This document shows positions 40,364 through 49,382 of a stretch of 64,000 nucleotides of DNA, one piece after another (position 1 is the stretch's first letter; each line of letters begins with the position of its first letter). The stretch comes from MRBY01 sp943371005 (lineage in GTDB: Bacteria; Cyanobacteriota; Cyanobacteriia; Cyanobacteriales; MRBY01). The notes below the pieces were generated by a model. The model made no database searches, was not told the origin of the DNA, and saw nothing but the letters and a program-made list of their open reading frames with translations. The stretch is from contig CALRTB020000001.1 of NCBI GenBank assembly GCA_943371005.1, forward strand, positions 310,001 through 374,000. Reading direction: 5' to 3'. The translations under genes were made by a program, and so were the position numbers.

Positions 40364-41977
40364 GTGACTACGACTCCACTCCAAAAACCGATTGACGCCA
40401 CCAATACAGGCAGCAGTCTTCAACGCCAAATTATCGTTATTTTAGACTTTGGCTCTCAATATTCTGAGCTGATTGCCCGAAGAATTCGCGAAACGGAAGT
40501 TTACTCTGAGGTTATTTCCTATCGCACCAGCGCCGAACAACTGCGGCAACTCAATCCCAGTGGGATTATCCTTTCCGGTGGCCCCAGCTCTGTCTATGAC
40601 GATTATGCCCCGGCCTGTGACCCTGAAATTTGGAATCTAGGGATTCCTGTCCTTGGGGTTTGCTACGGGATGCAGCTGATGGTGAAACAACTCGGTGGCA
40701 CCGTCGAGCGAGCCAAGCATGCAGAGTATGGCAAGGCTTCTATCTTCATCGATGATCCCACTGATCTTCTGACCAATGTGGAGGAAGGTTCCACCATGTG
40801 GATGAGCCATGGGGATTCCTGTATGCAGTTACCCGATGGTTTTGAAGTCCTTGCCCATACGGACAATACTCCTTGTGCGGCGATCGCCCACCATGGCCGC
40901 CAACTCTACGGGGTACAGTTCCACCCAGAAGTGGTTCATTCCCAAGACGGGATGGCTCTCATCCGGAATTTTGTTTACCACATTTGTAAATGTGAACCCA
41001 CCTGGACAACAGAAGCCTTTGTTGAAGACGCGATTCGGGAGATTCGGGCCCGGGTCGGTGATCAACGGGTACTCCTAGCTCTTTCTGGGGGCGTTGATTC
41101 TTCTACTTTGGCCTTTTTGCTCCACCAAGCCATCGGTGATCAACTGACCTGTATGTTCATCGACCAAGGCTTTATGCGAAAAGGAGAACCGGAACGCCTT
41201 GTGGAAATTTTTGATGAGCAATTCCACATTCCCGTTGCCTACATCAATGCCCGCGATCGCTTTATCGACAAGCTCGCAGGGGTTACAGATCCAGAAGAAA
41301 AACGTCGTCTCATTGGCCACGAATTTATCGCTGTCTTTGAGGAAGAATCAAAACGCCTTGGCCCCTTTGATTACCTTGCCCAGGGGACTTTATATCCCGA
41401 TGTAATCGAATCCGCAGACACTAACGTTGATCCCAAAACGGGGGAACGGGTCGCGGTCAAAATTAAGAGTCACCACAATGTCGGCGGCTTACCAGAGGAT
41501 TTGCGTTTTAAATTGGTTGAACCCCTCCGCAAACTCTTTAAGGATGAAGTGCGCAAGGTAGCCGCGAGCATTGGGTTACCCGATGAAATTATTCGTCGTC
41601 ACCCCTTCCCTGGCCCTGGCCTCGCAATTCGGATCATTGGAGAAGTCACCGCAGAGCGGTTAAATATTCTCCGGGATGCAGACTGGGTTGTGCGAGATGA
41701 AATCAAAAAACAAGGGGTTTACAGCGATTTCTGGCAAGCTTTCGCCGTATTGCTGCCGATTCGTAGTGTGGGCGTAATGGGTGATAAGCGCACCTACGCT
41801 CACCCCGTTGTGTTGCGGATGATCACCAGTGAAGATGGCATGACAGCGGATTGGGCTCGCCCTCCCTATGAGCTTTTGGAAACCATCTCTAATCGCATGG
41901 TTAATGAGGTGAAAGGGGTAAACCGCGTGGTCTATGACATTACCTCGAAGCCCCCTGGCACCATCGAATGGGAGTAA
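40364..41977 (+). CDS. guaA: GMP synthase (glutamine-hydrolysing)
   Basis: Start chosen at GTG 40364 (537 residues); a TTG three codons upstream is possible. The class I glutamine amidotransferase domain has VLDFGSQYSELIARRIRE, nucleophile Cys in GVCYGMQLM and the His-Glu pair in FHPEVVHS. The ATP-pyrophosphatase domain has the P-loop LALSGGVDSSTLA. The C-terminal dimerisation domain ends with KPPGTIEWE. It converts XMP to GMP. Confidence 0.98.
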   Translation: MTTTPLQKPIDATNTGSSLQRQIIVILDFGSQYSELIARRIRETEVYSEVISYRTSAEQLRQLNPSGIILSGGPSSVYDDYAPACDPEIWNLGIPVLGVCYGMQLMVKQLGGTVERAKHAEYGKASIFIDDPTDLLTNVEEGSTMWMSHGDSCMQLPDGFEVLAHTDNTPCAAIAHHGRQLYGVQFHPEVVHSQDGMALIRNFVYHICKCEPTWTTEAFVEDAIREIRARVGDQRVLLALSGGVDSSTLAFLLHQAIGDQLTCMFIDQGFMRKGEPERLVEIFDEQFHIPVAYINARDRFIDKLAGVTDPEEKRRLIGHEFIAVFEEESKRLGPFDYLAQGTLYPDVIESADTNVDPKTGERVAVKIKSHHNVGGLPEDLRFKLVEPLRKLFKDEVRKVAASIGLPDEIIRRHPFPGPGLAIRIIGEVTAERLNILRDADWVVRDEIKKQGVYSDFWQAFAVLLPIRSVGVMGDKRTYAHPVVLRMITSEDGMTADWARPPYELLETISNRMVNEVKGVNRVVYDITSKPPGTIEWE

Positions 41978-42056
41978 CCTAACCCCCCCTCTGCCCTATG
42001 GCATCTCCCCCAAGGGAGAATAACTTCCCAATTTTCTCTTTGAAAGAATAATGAGG

Positions 42057-42098
42057 TCCCGCAGGTTAAAACTGTTGGGGCTTTTTTCTTTGGGAGTG
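42057..42098 (+). terminator. Probable Rho-independent terminator after guaA
   Basis: GTCCC pairs with GGGGC (one G-U) within a longer imperfect stem around GCAGGTTAAAACTG, followed by six T. A separate small hairpin TCTCCC/GGGAGA (42004-42019) precedes it. Confidence 0.6.
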
Positions 42099-42109
42099 AC
42101 TGATCTTGC

Positions 42110-43426
42110 TTAGGTCGCTCGGGGGAGAGAAACGGAAAATGTTGTGCCCTGATCTTTGCTTTCGACGGTGATTTTGCCTTTATGGTTTTTGGCGATCGCC
42201 GCCGCAATGGCGAGACCAAGACCGGAGCCAGTACTACTTTCCCCAGGATTCGTCCGGGCGGGATCAAGACGATAGAAGCGGTCAAAAATATTCGGTAAAT
42301 TGTCAGCGGGAATGCCGATGCCATTATCTTTGACCGTCACTTGGAGAATTTCCCCTGTCGTTCGTCCTGTTTTTTCCTTGAGGGCCATGGTGACGGTAAT
42401 TTGTTTGGGTTTATCGCCCCAATCCCCCGGAAAAGCATAGGCGATCGCATTGCCGATCAGGTTTGTAAAAAGTCGCGCCATTTGATCCCAGTCGCCGAAA
42501 ATTTTGTAGGGTTCCTCCGTGGCGGCTTCTCCTAAAATATCCAATTGCAACTCAATTTTTTCCTGGCGACAGCTAGCCCGTTGTTCTTCAATGACTTCTA
42601 GCAACAGGGCATCCAAGGGGATCAGTTCAAATTCTGCCTGGAGAACCCCGCTATCACTGCGGGCGAGAAATAAGAGATCATTCACTAGACGGCCCAACCG
42701 CTGGGTGAGTCGCTCAATTACCTTGAGGTTTTGTTGCCGTTGGTCGGGATCTGGGTAGGCGATCGCCATTTGCACATTGGTTTGGATCATCGCAATGGGA
42801 TTGCGCAGCTCGTGGGACGCGTCCGCCGTAAATTGCCTTAATTGTTGATAAGACTCCTTTACCGGTTCGATGGCAATGCCAGACAGTAACCAGCCAATCA
42901 CTGCCCCACAGGTAATCATGATCGCGATCCCCAGGCTGAGATCAAGGACTAATTTCCGAATCGGTCGCGTCACCTCAAACCAAGGATGGCTCACCCGTAG
43001 ATAACCCAAGACGTAGCGATCTATTTCGAGGCGATCGGTGATTTGTCGCAGCAGATAATCATTTCCCAGGCGCACCGTTTCTCCCCGGGGATGCCACTCT
43101 AGGGGTAAGACTAACGGTTCCGAAAAGGTTGACCAAAGCAATTCCCCGGCTGGGTTGAAAAACTCCAGGTCAATGCGGTCATCCTCGACGGTGGGGGACT
43201 GTTGCCGAAAACTGGCTTCTAAATTGATGTGGTAGCCCACGGGATCATCTGGCTCAATGATCAGCGATCGCTCCACCACCTCCACCACATGCTTCAGGGT
43301 GTCATCGATGCGTTCAATCAGGGTATAGCGCACATAAAAATAAACCCCCGTCGCGAAAACCAAAAGCAACACTGCGGTGATCGCCGTGTACCAGAGGGCC
43401 AGACGATTACGGGTGGTTTGAAACAT
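42110..43426 (-). CDS. Membrane sensor histidine kinase, coupled to a binding-protein gene
   Basis: A 438-residue kinase with transmembrane helices at about 13-32 and 163-186 enclosing a ~130-residue periplasmic domain. The HisKA motif FTADASHELRNPIAM carries His205. N- and G-boxes follow (LFTNLIGNAIAYAF, VKDNGIGIPADN and GSGLGLAIAAAIA). No response regulator lies next to it. Its ATG overlaps the stop of the upstream periplasmic binding-protein gene by one base (TAATG), so the two are translationally coupled and may form a ligand-sensing unit. Confidence 0.92.
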   Translation of the reverse strand: MFQTTRNRLALWYTAITAVLLLVFATGVYFYVRYTLIERIDDTLKHVVEVVERSLIIEPDDPVGYHINLEASFRQQSPTVEDDRIDLEFFNPAGELLWSTFSEPLVLPLEWHPRGETVRLGNDYLLRQITDRLEIDRYVLGYLRVSHPWFEVTRPIRKLVLDLSLGIAIMITCGAVIGWLLSGIAIEPVKESYQQLRQFTADASHELRNPIAMIQTNVQMAIAYPDPDQRQQNLKVIERLTQRLGRLVNDLLFLARSDSGVLQAEFELIPLDALLLEVIEEQRASCRQEKIELQLDILGEAATEEPYKIFGDWDQMARLFTNLIGNAIAYAFPGDWGDKPKQITVTMALKEKTGRTTGEILQVTVKDNGIGIPADNLPNIFDRFYRLDPARTNPGESSTGSGLGLAIAAAIAKNHKGKITVESKDQGTTFSVSLPRAT

Positions 43427-44355
43427 TACTGTTGCGCCGCTTGGATCAACTCCGCTCCCACAGGGGTGCCGACAAAACCAAGGAAAGCTTCAACCTGGGG
43501 GGAAGCGGGTTCTTGATAGGCGTAATAAAGGGTGCGGGTGTAGGGATAGAGATCCGATTCTGGCGTTACCCCATCGATGGGCACCGTTCTCACGGTTTGC
43601 TGATTGGCAATTTGGCTGTAAGTGGCATAACTGATCCCATCTGCGCCCAGGGCTTGCAAAATTGGCGTAGTGGCATCTTGTTCCATATTGGTGAAGTTAG
43701 GGCCACTCCCGAAGTTTGCCCCATTAAGTACCGTTTCTTGGAAAGTTTGATAAGTGCCACTCACCGGAGGCCGATTGATAACTCGGATTGTCCCTGTGGT
43801 TTTATCGGTGATCGCTGACCAATCAGTAAAATTCCCTTGAAAAATACCCTGCACCTGCTCCCCGGTCAGCCCCGTACTAAAGGGATTTTCCTTGGCGACC
43901 ACAATGGCAATGGCATCGGTGGTAATGGCGATCGCCTTGAGGCCCTGTTGAATTTCCTCTGGTTGGAGGGGACGGGAGATCGCCGCGAGATCAATGTTGC
44001 CCGCAAGCAAATCTTCAATGCCTCGACTAGACCCATTAGCGGCAGTTTCAACACGGGTTTGGGGATATTGCAGCTCAAACCGATTTTTCAGGGCAGTATT
44101 AATCTGCACCATACTGGTAGAGCCAGAAATTTTCACCACTGTCCCTGGAGTGACCGTCGCTGGCGGACTAAAAGGATTGTCTGTCGCTTGGGAAGGACGG
44201 GCGATCGCCCCATCATTCGTTTCCGTTTCTGTGCCATTCGGCGCTAAACCTTGAAAGCCAGAACGGTTTAAAAACCACCAACCACCGCCCCCCAGAATTC
44301 CTAGGGTAACGATGAGGGCCAGCATCAGGGGCAACGTATCATTTTTTTGGGCCAT
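43426..44355 (-). CDS. Phosphate-type periplasmic substrate-binding protein (PstS/SphX-like)
   Basis: Start chosen at ATG 44355 (309 residues, MAQKNDTLPLML). The frame extends 21 codons further, with two more ATGs, but the later start places the hydrophobic segment (about 9-29) correctly. That segment looks like an uncleaved anchor or signal. The body has VKISGSTSMVQINTALKNRF and ANGSSRGIEDLLAGNIDLAA, the phosphate-binding-protein pattern, and a VNQAN-like helical end. No ABC permease genes are adjacent. Instead a sensor kinase gene follows with one-base overlap, so a sensory role is plausible. The true ligand is unproven. Confidence 0.85.
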   Translation of the reverse strand: MAQKNDTLPLMLALIVTLGILGGGGWWFLNRSGFQGLAPNGTETETNDGAIARPSQATDNPFSPPATVTPGTVVKISGSTSMVQINTALKNRFELQYPQTRVETAANGSSRGIEDLLAGNIDLAAISRPLQPEEIQQGLKAIAITTDAIAIVVAKENPFSTGLTGEQVQGIFQGNFTDWSAITDKTTGTIRVINRPPVSGTYQTFQETVLNGANFGSGPNFTNMEQDATTPILQALGADGISYATYSQIANQQTVRTVPIDGVTPESDLYPYTRTLYYAYQEPASPQVEAFLGFVGTPVGAELIQAAQQ

Positions 44356-44465
44356 GGTTGCTCTTACCGCGTACATGGAATTTGCCTTCAGGATACCGTA
44401 ATCACCCCGAAGGCGCACCGCAGCTAATCAATTTTTCTGAGAACAAACGAGACTAATTTACGGGG

Positions 44466-45164
44466 TTAATTATTATTGGGCACCGGACGGAACGGATAAA
44501 GGAAATTCAGGAGAGGGAAAAGATTCCGCGACTGCACCCAGAGCTTACCCTTACCGCTGAAACGACAAACTAAGCCTTCTCCACCAAGAATCCCTGTCCG
44601 TAGACTCCGGAAAGATAGGCCCCCAATCATTTCCACGTTGTATTGCAGCGTATCTTCAAAGGCGACAATGTAGCCCGTATCCACCACATAATCCCCTTCT
44701 ACAGGAATCTCAATAATCGCCCCGTAGGAACTAAACCAAAAATCCCCTTGGCCCGATGCCCGCAGGAAAAAGATTGATTCTCCTGTAAAGAAACCCTTCA
44801 GCCCTTGGAATTTGGTATCGAGATCCACTGAGGGGCTAGAAGCGACAAAACCCGAAGACTGAACCATCAACCCCTTAGAACCGTCCAAATGGTAGTAGGT
44901 CACATCCCCCGGCACCCCCGGCGAGATATAGAGTTCTCCGGTGGTATTTCTGGCGGTAAATTCACTGATAAATAGGGATTCTCCACTGAACATCCGCCCG
45001 ATACCCTTCACTAAGCCCCCCCGCATCTTCGATTTCATCTCGATGTTGGCATCCATTGCCGCCATTGCCCCCGCCTCCACAAGCAGGGTTTGGTTGGGCG
45101 GTAAGGTCACAATGAGCGAGGCATAGGAGGGGTTATTTTCAACGCGAAATTTAAACTGAGACAT
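44466..45164 (-). CDS. TIGR00266/AIM24-family protein, third of a tandem set
   Basis: A 232-residue beta-rich protein. VEAGAMAAMDANIEM, then MFSGESLFISEFTA and YIVAFEDTLQYNVE are the repeated blocks of TIGR00266/AIM24 proteins, which are named after a yeast mitochondrial homologue and have no established bacterial function. It has its own N-terminal start, no signal peptide, and lies 39 bp after the second paralogue. A short hydrophobic stretch is present at the C-terminus (LLNFLYPF). Confidence 0.9.
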   Translation of the reverse strand: MSQFKFRVENNPSYASLIVTLPPNQTLLVEAGAMAAMDANIEMKSKMRGGLVKGIGRMFSGESLFISEFTARNTTGELYISPGVPGDVTYYHLDGSKGLMVQSSGFVASSPSVDLDTKFQGLKGFFTGESIFFLRASGQGDFWFSSYGAIIEIPVEGDYVVDTGYIVAFEDTLQYNVEMIGGLSFRSLRTGILGGEGLVCRFSGKGKLWVQSRNLFPLLNFLYPFRPVPNNN

Positions 45165-45203
45165 AGTTTTTTAGCACTTTAAGCACTGGCTTCAAAGGAC
45201 AAC

Positions 45204-45881
45204 TTAACGGGGTGGTAATTGGGAACCGACCAGGGAACCGAAGGCTCCAGGATTATGGGTTTGGCAGTAAAGTTTGCCTTTCCCCCGGAAGCGACAGACT
45301 AACCCTTCTCCGCCGAGGAATGCACCGATCCAAGAGGGGTTTGCTTTGCCCACGGTGAAGCTCAGGCTCTTTTCAAAGGCAACGATATGGCCTGTATCAA
45401 CGACGTATTCGCCGTCTACATCCACTTCGTAAATGGCTCCAAAGGAAGTGACCACCAGAGGCCCTTGGCCGCTGATGCTGAGCCAAAAGATAGATTCCCC
45501 CGAAAAGAAGGATTTAAAGCCTTGCCAATCGAGATCAATGTCAACATTTGGGCCAGAGGCAAGGTAGGAAGAGGCCTGGACAACAAATTCATCGCCTCGC
45601 ATTTCGTACAGGAGGAGATCTCCCATCAGCTTGGGAGCAAACCAAATTTCGCTGTTGGGTAAGGGCGCCCGGAAAACGCTCAAAAAGAGGGATTCCCCAG
45701 CAAGCATCCGTTTTAGCCCCCCCATAATGCCGCCCCCTTTGCCTTTACGGAGGGTTGTGCTGGCGTTGATATTGCCACTCATGGCAACCATTGCGCCGGC
45801 CTGGGCGATGATTTCTTCGCCAGCATCGAGGGTGACATGGGCGATCGCATTATCTGGTTGATGTAAGAGTTTAATTTCCAT
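45204..45881 (-). CDS. TIGR00266/AIM24-family protein, second of a tandem set
   Basis: A 225-residue member of the same family: AQAGAMVAMSGNINAST, then MLAGESLFLSVFRAPL and HIVAFEKSLSFTVG. It diverges from both neighbours, so the duplications are old rather than recent. It starts 9 bp after the stop of the first paralogue and is probably co-transcribed. Confidence 0.9.
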   Translation of the reverse strand: MEIKLLHQPDNAIAHVTLDAGEEIIAQAGAMVAMSGNINASTTLRKGKGGGIMGGLKRMLAGESLFLSVFRAPLPNSEIWFAPKLMGDLLLYEMRGDEFVVQASSYLASGPNVDIDLDWQGFKSFFSGESIFWLSISGQGPLVVTSFGAIYEVDVDGEYVVDTGHIVAFEKSLSFTVGKANPSWIGAFLGGEGLVCRFRGKGKLYCQTHNPGAFGSLVGSQLPPR

Positions 45882-45890
45882 AGCTACCCC

Positions 45891-46553
45891 CTAACGACAT
45901 TTTGGACGTAAAAAGCCCACAAGACCCGACACACTCCGCGATTGGAGATAGATTCGGCCACGGCCCTTGAGTTTATTCACCAGACCTTCGCCGGAGGTGA
46001 GGGAACCAAATAAGCCCCCAGACATCCGGATATTCATAGTGATGCCCGGATCGTAGGCAACGAGGTGGCTATTATCGACGATAAATTCCCCTGCAATTTG
46101 TTTTTCGATGATGCCGCCGTAGCAGCCATAAAAGACCCGGCCGCTGCCTGTAAATTGCAGTTTAAATAGACCTTCTCCTGCGAACCAACTGGCAAAACCA
46201 GCCCAACGGATTCCCATTTTTGCGCCGGGGGTATGGGCGATGTAGGCACCTGGCTGAAAACAGATCGGCCCCTGGGACAAATCAATGCGGTGAATATCAC
46301 CAACCATTGACTGGGTTAAAATGACAGTCTGGGGCCGCTGACTCGTGTTGCGATAAACATTCACGAATAGGGATTCGCCCCCAAATAACCGACGGAGAAT
46401 CGCCGGGAAAAAGCCCCCCGAAAATTCAGCTTTCATTGAGATTCCGCCATCCATGCTGACCATTGCCCCGGATTCGGCTGTGAGCTGTTCGCCGGGTTCG
46501 AGGGTGACAAATAGACAGGCAAAGGCGGGTTTGTAGCGGATTTCGTATTTCAC
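45891..46553 (-). CDS. TIGR00266/AIM24-family protein, first of a tandem set
   Basis: A 220-residue member: AESGAMVSMDGGISMKAE, then LFGGESLFVNVYRNTS and HLVAYDPGITMNIRMSGG. It is the promoter-proximal gene of three paralogues on the minus strand. The next plus-strand gene is divergent, with a 192-bp gap holding both promoters. Confidence 0.9.
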   Translation of the reverse strand: MKYEIRYKPAFACLFVTLEPGEQLTAESGAMVSMDGGISMKAEFSGGFFPAILRRLFGGESLFVNVYRNTSQRPQTVILTQSMVGDIHRIDLSQGPICFQPGAYIAHTPGAKMGIRWAGFASWFAGEGLFKLQFTGSGRVFYGCYGGIIEKQIAGEFIVDNSHLVAYDPGITMNIRMSGGLFGSLTSGEGLVNKLKGRGRIYLQSRSVSGLVGFLRPKCR

Positions 46554-46745
46554 CGTGACTCCACCATGATGAGAGTTTGAACAAACTAACCCAATACAGG
46601 CTAATTCCCCTTATTTTTAGCAGGGCAATGGGAGCGGAGAAATATTTGTTAAGGTTGCTTAATATTCAGGGCAATCATTCTCCCCAGCGGCGATTGCCTC
46701 AAAATGTTAAGATATGTAAAGAAAAACTCATTTAAAAAAATAACC

Positions 46746-47069
46746 ATGTTTTCTCCAGAACCCGCCGATGAAAAGCAACTTTTAAAGGCTGTGCTGGCCC
46801 CACTTTTGGATGATTTTCTCTACTGGTTCGATCTGTCCCTAAAGGCCCTCGAAAAAAAATCCTTGAGTTTTATGGCCCCTGCCGAACAGGAGGACTTAAT
46901 CGCCCGCATCCGCCAGGCCCAAGGCGAGGTTATGGCCACCAAGTCTTTGTTTCAGGCAACGGATGGGAATGCTGGGGTCGATGTTCAGGTGTTGATGCCC
47001 TGGCATCAATTGGTTTCTGAATGTTGGCAAGTGGCCCAAAAGCGGCGGCAGTTAGAAGGAGAGGCTTAA
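46746..47069 (+). CDS. DUF2605-family protein
   Basis: Start chosen at ATG 46746 (107 residues, MFSPEPADEKQLL) rather than an ATG 14 codons upstream that adds a Lys-rich stretch. The blocks LLDDFLYWFDLSLKALE and LMPWHQLVSECWQVA fit the small, helical cyanobacterial DUF2605 family. The function is unknown. The PPOX flavoprotein gene follows 34 bp downstream. Confidence 0.75.
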   Translation: MFSPEPADEKQLLKAVLAPLLDDFLYWFDLSLKALEKKSLSFMAPAEQEDLIARIRQAQGEVMATKSLFQATDGNAGVDVQVLMPWHQLVSECWQVAQKRRQLEGEA

Positions 47070-47103
47070 ATTGATTGCGCCTGTTTATACTCGGTAAATA
47101 ATC

Positions 47104-47700
47104 ATGTCTGTAACGTTTGAATTGGCTCCTTGGCGATCGCCCCTGGCCCGGGCTTTGCACCGTAATAAAAGTCAGCCCCACCATCGCTTTTTTCAGTTGG
47201 CAACCGTAGCACCGACGGGAAAACCCAGTAATCGTACAGTGGTTTTTCGAGGGTTTCTCGACGGGAGCAATGATCTCAAAATCATTACGGATCAGCGCAG
47301 CGAAAAAATAAACCACTTCACCACTAGCTCCGATGCCGAAATTGCTTGGTATTTCACCAAAACCAGAGAACAATTTCGTTTTAGTGGCCAAATCATTATG
47401 GTTACGGCGCAAAGCTCGTCATCACGACTCAATCGCACCAGACAGCAAACCTGGCAAGCCCTTTCTGATGCGGCCCGAGCCCAATTTTTCTGGCCCCAGC
47501 CCGGCGATCGCCGCAGCGAAAATTTAGCTGATTTTCACCCGGACGCAATCAATGAGCAAGAACCCGTTTCTAATTTCGTGCTTCTCCTCTTTCAGGTAAC
47601 AAAAGTGGATCACTTAGAACTGCGGGGCAACCCCCAAAATCGCTTTCTATATCACATCACAGCCGACGGTATTTGGCAGCAAAATTCGGTTAATCCCTAG
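47104..47700 (+). CDS. FMN-dependent PPOX-type flavoprotein (Npun_F5749 family)
   Basis: A 198-residue protein related to pyridoxamine 5'-phosphate oxidase. FFQLATVAPTGKPSNRTVVF and ITDQRSEKINHFTTSS match the FMN-binding split barrel, and WFTKTREQFRFSG is close to the YFTKTREQFR block of this cyanobacterial group. The substrate is uncertain and true PNPOx activity is not assured. Its last 11 bp overlap the end of convergent modA. Confidence 0.85.
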   Translation: MSVTFELAPWRSPLARALHRNKSQPHHRFFQLATVAPTGKPSNRTVVFRGFLDGSNDLKIITDQRSEKINHFTTSSDAEIAWYFTKTREQFRFSGQIIMVTAQSSSSRLNRTRQQTWQALSDAARAQFFWPQPGDRRSENLADFHPDAINEQEPVSNFVLLLFQVTKVDHLELRGNPQNRFLYHITADGIWQQNSVNP

Positions 47701-48481
47701 GGGAAAGAAAGCCATATTTTTGCAAAATAGCTTGACCCTGTTGCCCTAAAATAAAATCGATAAAAAGTTGCCCTTGGGCCTGATTTAGTGAAGCTTTAAT
47801 CGGGGCGATCGCATATAAAATTGAGCCTGTCAGTTCTGCCGGAAAAGATTCAATCACTCGCAGATTAGATTGCTGAAAAATATCTGTTTGGTAGACAAAT
47901 CCCGCTGTTACAGATTGATTTTGAACATAGGTTAAAACTTGCCGTACGTTCTCCCCAAAGACTAATTTTTGGGACTGCTCTAGGGTTTGGTAGAGTTGGG
48001 GATATTTTTCTAAGAGATTTGCAGCATATCGCCCTGCTGGTACTGTTTTCGGATTACCCAGCGCAACTTTTGAGACCTCCTCACCAGCTAAATCTGCTAA
48101 GCGATTCAGTTGTGGTTGGCTTTGTTGATTTTGAATCAGAACGAGTTGATTTTCTGCAAAAATTTGGATTGTTTCTGCTGCGATAAACCCTTTTTGGGCT
48201 AGGGATTCCACAGGTTCTAGGGCGGCGCTGGCAAAAATATCAATGGGAGCTTGTTGCTCAATTTGCCTTTGTAACGTCCCGGAAGCAGCGGTATTAAATT
48301 GAATTGCAATATCTGGATGCTGTGCTTGAAACTCGGTGCGAAGCTCTGCCATAACATCTGTCAGGGAAGTGGCGATCGCCACCACTAAAGTCGGCTGAGA
48401 ATTACCCAAGGTACAACTACATAGACCGATAACCAGGGCAGTAATTAAACCCAAAACAACATGGGACAGTTTGAATTTCAT
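47690..48481 (-). CDS. modA: Molybdate-binding protein ModA
   Basis: A 263-residue periplasmic binding protein with a lipoprotein-type signal (GLCSC, about Cys23). SLTDVMAELRTEFQAQHPD and ASGTLQRQIEQQAPIDIFAS are the ModA oxyanion-binding motifs. VQNQSVTAGFVYQTDI follows. The permease and ATPase genes (modB, modC) are not adjacent. Its ATG overlaps the stop of the upstream mlaE gene (ATGA, 48478-48481), an unusual partner. MoaA at 39 kb indicates that molybdenum cofactor is made in this organism. Confidence 0.93.
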   Translation of the reverse strand: MKFKLSHVVLGLITALVIGLCSCTLGNSQPTLVVAIATSLTDVMAELRTEFQAQHPDIAIQFNTAASGTLQRQIEQQAPIDIFASAALEPVESLAQKGFIAAETIQIFAENQLVLIQNQQSQPQLNRLADLAGEEVSKVALGNPKTVPAGRYAANLLEKYPQLYQTLEQSQKLVFGENVRQVLTYVQNQSVTAGFVYQTDIFQQSNLRVIESFPAELTGSILYAIAPIKASLNQAQGQLFIDFILGQQGQAILQKYGFLSPRD

Positions 48482-49272
48482 CCCACCAAGGCACTACCTA
48501 ACCCTTGGAACATCAACCAAGACAGGAAAAAATTAGCAATAAAAATCGCCAACAGAGAAGTAACAACAGCCGTCGTTGTAGATTGTCCTACACCTTTTGC
48601 ACCCCCAGTCGTTGTTAAGCCCCAACTGCAACCAATGACGGCAATTAATCCCCCGAAAACAACAGATTTGAGCATGGCACTGATGATGTCCCAATATTCC
48701 AAAAAACTCTGGGCCGAGTTGATAAAAATTGATTGGGGAATCTGATATAAATTCATAGCGATAATTAAGCCGCCTGCCATCCCCGTAAGGAGCGATAAAA
48801 CCGTCAATAAAGGCAACATTAAACAGCAGGCCAAAAAGCGGGGCACCACCAAATAGTCAATCGGATCCGTGCGCAAAATATGCAACGCATCAATTTGTTC
48901 TGTGACCCGCATCGTGCCAATCTCCGCCGCAAAAGCCGAGCCGACCCGCCCCGCCAGTACCACCGCCGTCAACACAGGCGCTAGCTCCCGGGACAGAGAA
49001 AGGCCCAAGACGCCTCCCACCGCTGTTCCCGCGCCGAAATAAATAAATTCCCGGGCCACCTGGATCGTAAAAACCATACCGACAAATCCAGCCGTGACTA
49101 GAGCAATGAGCAAGGAATCAGGCCCCACCGCCGCCATTTGTTCAATGGTAATGCGTCGATTAAAGCGCCCCCGCAGGAGATGCACGATAACTTGCCCCCC
49201 TAGGAGGGTTGCGGCAACTAACCGCTCAAACCATTTCCCGAGGGAGCTTTTTGATCTGCGTTGGCTGGTCAT
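48478..49272 (-). CDS. MlaE-type lipid ABC transporter permease
   Basis: A 264-residue membrane protein with about five to six helices. VGMVFTIQVAREFIYFGAG, then LSRELAPVLTAVVLAGRVGS and AEIGTMRVTEQIDAL are the MlaE/YrbE signature. Such permeases move phospholipids between inner and outer envelope membranes, or in chloroplasts (TGD1) import lipids. The cyanobacterial homologue is Slr1045 in Synechocystis. It lies 110 bp after pilJ and overlaps modA by four bases. Confidence 0.95.
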   Translation of the reverse strand: MTSQRRSKSSLGKWFERLVAATLLGGQVIVHLLRGRFNRRITIEQMAAVGPDSLLIALVTAGFVGMVFTIQVAREFIYFGAGTAVGGVLGLSLSRELAPVLTAVVLAGRVGSAFAAEIGTMRVTEQIDALHILRTDPIDYLVVPRFLACCLMLPLLTVLSLLTGMAGGLIIAMNLYQIPQSIFINSAQSFLEYWDIISAMLKSVVFGGLIAVIGCSWGLTTTGGAKGVGQSTTTAVVTSLLAIFIANFFLSWLMFQGLGSALVG

Positions 49273-49382
49273 AGGTGATCGGATGAGACAACTGGAGAAT
49301 TAAAAAATAAAAGGCAAAGAGAAAAGGCGATCGCCAAACTTTATGAAAATTTCATTGGCATGAACGCCATTGCCCAATCATA

